Assembly (NCBI GenBank): GCA_022821935.1
Contig: JAJECR010000139.1
Location: 1 to 10,696 of the forward strand
Direction: 5' to 3'
Length of the DNA: 10,696 bases
From: Candidatus Latescibacterota bacterium
GTDB lineage: Bacteria > JAAXHH01
Shown: positions 6,952 to 10,696 of the stretch, one piece after another
Numbering within the stretch: the stretch's first letter is position 1
Layout of the letters: each line of letters begins with the position of its first letter
Program-made: the position numbers and the translations under genes
Notes under the pieces: generated by a model
The model's database searches: none
Told to the model about the DNA's origin: nothing
The model's input: the letters and a program-made list of their open reading frames with translations, nothing else

Positions 6952-8265
6952 TTACGTTGCATCCGTACCTGATTCCAGGCTTTCCACCTTGAGTCGCAGG
7001 CCATTGACCTCCACTACCCGAATCGGCGTATCGGGCTCGATGGGCGTTTCGCTCGTGGCGAACCAGTATTCGCCGTGGACGAACACTTTGCCGTTCCGGT
7101 CGTCCACGGCCGTGTGCGCGCGGCCCGTCTCGCCGATCAGTCCCTGGCTGCCGGTGGTCGTGCGCCGCTTCTGGGCTTTCAGCGCGTAGCCCACGGCGAA
7201 GAGCGTGAAGGCTGCAGTCGCGATCACGGCCGGAATGATGGCATACAGGGAAATGCGCAGATAGGGATCGGGCGAATCGATGAGCATCATCGAACCGATC
7301 GTGAAGGAAACGGCGCCGCCGAGGGTCAGGAGGCCCCCGCTGGCCACGAACAGTTCCGCCACGAACAGCCCCAATCCGAGCAGGATGAGCAGCAGTCCGG
7401 CGTAGTTTATGGGCAGCGTCTGCAGGGCGAAAAGCCCGATGACAATGCACATGCCGCCCACGACGCCGGGGAAAATGGCACCGGGGTTGATGAACTCGTA
7501 GATGAGCCCGTAGAACCCGAGCATCATCAGGAGATAGGCGATGTTGGGATTGGAGAGCACGTTCAGTACCCGGTGATGCCAGCTCATTTCACGAATGCTC
7601 ACCTCGGCGTCCTTCGTGCGCAATACCCGGCTGCCTTCCCGGACTTCCACCACGGTTCCGTCGATCCGTATGAGCAGGGAGTCCAGCGTGGCGACGCTGA
7701 GGTCCACGACGTTCTGCTCAACAGCTTCCCGGTCGGTCAGGGCTTCGGCCTTCCGCACCGCCTGTTCCGCCCAGTCCGCGTTACGGCCGTGCTTGTCGGC
7801 GATGGACCGGATATAACTCACGGAGAAGTTCTCGACTTTCTCCTGCATGGTCGAGTCCGCGACCGCGCCGCCGATGCCCACCGGGCTGGCCGCGCCGATG
7901 CTCGTGCCCGGCGCCATGGCGGCGACGTGGGCGCTCATGGTGATGAACACGCCCGCCGATCCGGCGCCCGCGCCGCTGGGCGACACGTAGACCACGACGG
8001 GCACGTTGGACGCGAGCATGTCCTTTATCATCATCTGGGTGGACTGGAGCAGCCCGCCGGGGGTGTCGAGCAGGATCACCAGGCATTCCGACCGGTCGTC
8101 TTCCGCCCTTTCGATCGCGGCGGTAACGTGCTGGACGCTGATCGGACCGATCGGGCCGGTCAACCTGATGACGTCGACCCTGGAAGCCGCCGCATCGCCC
8201 GCTTCCAGGCTGGCAAGCGCGAAGCCCAGCAGGAGGCAAAGAAGGGATCGGGATGGTATATTCAT
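6952..8265 (-). CDS. Full-length NfeD-type membrane serine protease
   Basis: A 437-residue NfeD of the long type. An N-terminal signal peptide (about 1-27, LLCLLLGFALA core, AAA before the probable cut) precedes a ClpP-like protease domain (about 28-225). Four or five membrane segments follow (about 240-257, 263-283, 287-309, 312-330, 340-363), then a C-terminal OB-fold domain (about 372-430, GLIGETGRAHT to VVEVNGLRLKVES). The catalytic Ser-Lys pair fits S103 (in GAGAGSAGVFI) and K143 (in EKVENFSVSYIRS), as in the characterised archaeal NfeD protease that cuts stomatin. Its partner slipin is the next gene. ATG 8265 is chosen because the signal peptide starts there, with a weak AGG 7 nt upstream; an ATG at 8271 would add two residues. 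The frame continues upstream into the acyltransferase gene without family resemblance. Confidence 0.93.
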   Translation of the reverse strand: MNIPSRSLLCLLLGFALASLEAGDAAASRVDVIRLTGPIGPISVQHVTAAIERAEDDRSECLVILLDTPGGLLQSTQMMIKDMLASNVPVVVYVSPSGAGAGSAGVFITMSAHVAAMAPGTSIGAASPVGIGGAVADSTMQEKVENFSVSYIRSIADKHGRNADWAEQAVRKAEALTDREAVEQNVVDLSVATLDSLLIRIDGTVVEVREGSRVLRTKDAEVSIREMSWHHRVLNVLSNPNIAYLLMMLGFYGLIYEFINPGAIFPGVVGGMCIVIGLFALQTLPINYAGLLLILLGLGLFVAELFVASGGLLTLGGAVSFTIGSMMLIDSPDPYLRISLYAIIPAVIATAAFTLFAVGYALKAQKRRTTTGSQGLIGETGRAHTAVDDRNGKVFVHGEYWFATSETPIEPDTPIRVVEVNGLRLKVESLESGTDAT

Positions 8266-8309
8266 GAGCATGCCTGTTTGCTTGTCATCGGCCCTGGTCT
8301 CGACTTCGG

Positions 8310-10346
8310 CTAAGGCCGATGATTCGGATTCAGCAGGTGAACGATCTGCACGGCCTGGAACAACGCCGCGGGTTCGATCTGGGGTCTGAGGGACCGGCGC
8401 CGGGGGAACAGCGTGGTTTCTCCCATCATGGGCGGCGCCACGACGACTTCGACGAGTCCGGGATTTATGCGTATGTTCCGCCTGGGACACTTGGGCCAGA
8501 TGGAATGAATCCCCCTGAAGGCCATGGGTATGAGCACGACGTCCGGCGGTATCTTGCTGAACAGGCCGTGCTGCAGGGGGATGGACTGGATATCGAAGGC
8601 CGCCGTGGTCCCCGCGGCGTATATGATGCCCGGCCGCTCTTCCAGCAGTCCGGCGAATCGCTGGGTCGCGTTGTTGGTGTCCCCGGCGCGGGGAAGGACC
8701 ACGTATCCGTCGACCTCCTCGAGCAGCCGGTCGAATTCCGCCGCGTTCACCCCGAACAACGTCGTGCTCCACGAACCCAGGCGGAGCGTTACGTACTCCG
8801 TAAGGCCGGACCGGGACAGGATGGTGCAGGGGCGCGATTCCTCCCAGCCCAGCGCGTCCAGCAGGACGGGGGACTGCAGCACTTTGTACATGACGGGATG
8901 GTCGAAGACACTCTGGTGCGTGGGAAAGAAAAGGACCTTGTAACGGCCCTCGTGCAACTTGAGAACGCGGGCCAGTTCCCCTACCATGGGATCGACGTGC
9001 ACCTTGACCGTTATGCCGAAGATCTTCAGTGTCCTGTCGGCCCAGGTCAGGCTGTTGTGCCAGGCCGCGTCGAGCCGCTCCCGGTCGTCCAGGCCCTCTT
9101 CCTCGATCGCGAGTTTGTTTCTTACGTACCGCCAGGACGCCCCGATCCACCGGGTGAGTCTGGTGGCGCGCTGTATCGGCGAATACCGGGCGTTTCGGCC
9201 TACGTGCGGATATTCAAGGAAATGGCCGGCGGCGCTCCTTTCCAGCAGGGGAGGAACCGCCATGGGCTGCAGCATGGAGGCGAGTTCATCAGGGATTTTC
9301 GTCTCATCCTCCCCGTTCTTCATGTGCTGGTTGATCCTGTGGATGACCAGGTTGCACTTTTCCATCAGGCCGTTGGTCAGATCGATCATGTCTCGCGTCA
9401 GGCTCGTATAATGGTGGCCGTACCAGTACCCGGTCGGCTTGAGCTGGGCGGGGTTTTCCTGGTGGGCCTGGAAGAACTCCACCATCATGGCCTGGCCGAG
9501 CAGGATATCCTCCTGAATGCCGTCGATCTTGCGCTGTATGTATTTGCTCGGGACGTGCCGGCGGCAGAACTCGGCCAGCAGTTCGGCGTCACTGATGATC
9601 TTCCACACCGCGCAACCGAACCACGCGAAGTTGGTATAGGTGTTGTAGCGAACGGCGAGCAGCTCACCGGCGGCCAGGTATTCGAGTGTATTCTGCGCGG
9701 TATGGTGAAAGATGTCCCTCAGCTTCGATTCGGTGTCTTTACCGTCGAGTGTGCACGCGTAGGTCGTCTGCCACAGGGGATCGTCCTCCGGCACGATGGC
9801 CTTGAGCTTCTCGGCCACGGGCTGGGCGTGCGACAGGGGGACGCGGGACAGCCTGGCCCCGGCCAGGGCGGCCTCCCCTTCGTCCGGGGTAAATACGTTA
9901 CTCGCCCGGAGCGCCTCGACGTAGATTGTCTGGTAGAGCGCGAGAAACTGTGCTCCCGTGCCCTGCTCATTGCGGAGGAACTGTTCTCTGACCCGTGCGT
10001 ACAGTTGCACCGCCTGGTAGTAGTCGGGCGCAACCCGCCGCAGCTGGTCGTAGGCCTCCCCCATCCTCTGGTCGCGCAGCCTGGGCACGCCTTCGTAGAT
10101 CGCGCCGATAAGCCGGGCGCGGTAACCCAGGCCCTCAAGGCCTATAGCGCCATCGGGCGTCCGGGAGGGCGGCCACTTCAGCAGATCGGGATCCACGCCT
10201 TCGAAGTAACCCTCGCTGTTCGCCAGGTCCAGCACGCCCTGCGCCGCCTGGTCGTATACCGTGAGGAGGACGTCCACGTTCCTGATCAGCGTCTGGTGGT
10301 CGAACCAGATCGAGGACGTATCGATTTTTTCTGAAGGTACGCTCAT
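8310..10346 (-). CDS. Large PlsC/GPAT-type acyltransferase with an unassigned N-terminal half
   Basis: A 678-residue protein. The C-terminal third is a glycerolipid-acyltransferase domain. Block I (HX4D) is H477-Q-S-V-F-D482 in FFPTHQSVFDHP, block II is GYVVLPR with R553, block III is IIYAAGTTA (574-582) and block IV is VLIPMAF (604-610). This family transfers acyl groups to glycerol phosphate or lysophosphatidate in membrane-lipid synthesis. Residues 1 to about 440 are polar and probably mostly helical, with aromatic patches (NFAWFGCAVWK, GYWYGHHYTS). They resemble neither the E. coli PlsB N-terminus nor any domain I recognise. Block III lacks the usual Pro-Glu (FPEGT), so substrate or activity may differ. 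No clear membrane anchor is visible. ATG 10346 has only a weak AAG upstream; an in-frame GTG at 10385 also lacks a site, so the start is uncertain. nfeD follows after 44 nt. Confidence 0.75.
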   Translation of the reverse strand: MSVPSEKIDTSSIWFDHQTLIRNVDVLLTVYDQAAQGVLDLANSEGYFEGVDPDLLKWPPSRTPDGAIGLEGLGYRARLIGAIYEGVPRLRDQRMGEAYDQLRRVAPDYYQAVQLYARVREQFLRNEQGTGAQFLALYQTIYVEALRASNVFTPDEGEAALAGARLSRVPLSHAQPVAEKLKAIVPEDDPLWQTTYACTLDGKDTESKLRDIFHHTAQNTLEYLAAGELLAVRYNTYTNFAWFGCAVWKIISDAELLAEFCRRHVPSKYIQRKIDGIQEDILLGQAMMVEFFQAHQENPAQLKPTGYWYGHHYTSLTRDMIDLTNGLMEKCNLVIHRINQHMKNGEDETKIPDELASMLQPMAVPPLLERSAAGHFLEYPHVGRNARYSPIQRATRLTRWIGASWRYVRNKLAIEEEGLDDRERLDAAWHNSLTWADRTLKIFGITVKVHVDPMVGELARVLKLHEGRYKVLFFPTHQSVFDHPVMYKVLQSPVLLDALGWEESRPCTILSRSGLTEYVTLRLGSWSTTLFGVNAAEFDRLLEEVDGYVVLPRAGDTNNATQRFAGLLEERPGIIYAAGTTAAFDIQSIPLQHGLFSKIPPDVVLIPMAFRGIHSIWPKCPRRNIRINPGLVEVVVAPPMMGETTLFPRRRSLRPQIEPAALFQAVQIVHLLNPNHRP

Positions 10347-10418
10347 GTTTTGATTCTTAAGGGCCCGGTCGCGGAGCGCCGACACCGGTTCGTCGGGATC
10401 GGAAATACAGTCCCGGTC

Positions 10419-10696
10419 TTAGTCCAGTGGATAGAGTTTCCTGCCCAGACGGTGGAAGGTCAACGTGCGCATGTCGTGTACGCTGGGCTCCGAGACCACG
10501 TGTATGACTCCCGCCCAGGGTTCGAAGCCCGCCCGGAAGTGGGCGGAGGACTTGACGCCGATATAGCGCATTTCCCGCGGGTCGAGGCCGAGGGATTCCG
10601 AAAAGGCGGTGTCGAAGGGCTGCTCGCGGTCGTTCACGAGAATGACGTGCACGCCCTCCTGCCTGATATGGGCGGAGGGCCCCATTTTTCCTTCGA
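10419..10696 (-). CDS. M81/MlrC-family peptidase, C-terminal end only
   Basis: The last 92 codons of a gene that runs off the right edge; the frame is open to base 10696. The sequence shows the conserved end of the MlrC (microcystinase C, M81 metallopeptidase) family. It includes a β-strand segment with a serine/alanine pair (IGVKSSAHFRAGFEPWA), the VIHVVSEPSVHD stretch and the very typical terminus RLGRKLYPLD, ahead of a TAA stop. The zinc-binding residues belong to the N-terminal domain and are outside the window, so activity cannot be judged. Family members are putative metallopeptidases or amidohydrolase-like enzymes, best known from degradation of microcystin; most have unknown substrates. 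The acyltransferase starts 72 nt downstream, with no clear terminator or promoter between. Confidence 0.8.
   Translation of the reverse strand, partial: EGKMGPSAHIRQEGVHVILVNDREQPFDTAFSESLGLDPREMRYIGVKSSAHFRAGFEPWAGVIHVVSEPSVHDMRTLTFHRLGRKLYPLD

Noticed and set aside
8306..8319. Small perfect hairpin TCGGC-TAAG-GCCGA over the acyltransferase stop codon
   Set aside because: Only 5 bp with no following T-tract; too short to call a terminator.
8266..9150. Upstream extension of the nfeD frame by nearly 300 codons
   Set aside because: It overlaps the acyltransferase gene in another frame, is Arg/Gly/Pro-rich low-quality sequence, and NfeD begins with a clear signal peptide at 8265.
8319..10334. 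Plus-strand open frame of 671 codons opposite the acyltransferase gene
   Set aside because: It is fully antisense to a gene with recognisable motifs, has no domain resemblance, and long shadow frames are expected in G+C-rich coding sequence.

Overview
This window is a single co-directional gene block on the minus strand of a G+C-rich, Gram-negative (diderm) bacterium. Diderm is inferred from the LolC/E-type lipoprotein-release permease. The base composition looks close to 60% G+C by eye; this was not computed. The chromosomal order prfB - lysS - lolC/E - (lolD), with an M81/MlrC-type peptidase and a Gfo/Idh/MocA oxidoreductase nearby, would fit an environmental lineage such as Gemmatimonadota, Latescibacterota or a relative. 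That placement is inference from gene content and not a sequence match. I see no insertion sequence, phage gene, CRISPR array, tRNA or rRNA.

In transcription order (right to left): (1) the 3' end of an M81/MlrC-family peptidase gene runs off the right edge. (2) A 678-residue protein follows, with a large N-terminal region I do not recognise and a C-terminal PlsC/GPAT-type acyltransferase domain. (3) A full-length NfeD membrane serine protease comes next, 16 nt ahead of (4) a stomatin-type SPFH protein; this is the classical nfeD-slipin pair. (5) radC, a JAMM-domain protein, and (6) a Gfo/Idh/MocA oxidoreductase are 37 nt apart. (7) prfB, release factor 2, carries an intact programmed +1 frameshift site, so its real start lies upstream and in a different frame from the longest uninterrupted reading frame. 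(8) lysS, lysyl-tRNA synthetase, sits behind a near-perfect sigma70-type promoter and a structured leader of about 110 nt, and probably starts at a GTG. (9) A LolC/E permease gene overlaps the end of lysS by 14 nt. (10) The first codons of a next gene, probably lolD, may overlap the permease stop codon at the left edge.

Functionally the window combines translation (RF2, LysRS), envelope and membrane work (acyltransferase, NfeD, slipin, Lol permease), one RadC-family protein and two metabolic enzymes of unknown substrate. Spacing suggests at least three transcriptional or translational clusters: acyltransferase-nfeD-slipin, radC-oxidoreductase(-prfB), and the promoter-driven lysS-lolC-lolD group. 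All gaps between genes are under 200 bases. The largest (2832-3030) holds the lysS promoter and leader.

I found no clearly new multi-gene system. The most notable items are the prfB recoding site, the lysS leader with two mutually exclusive hairpins, and the acyltransferase, which has an unassigned N-terminal half and an altered block III.
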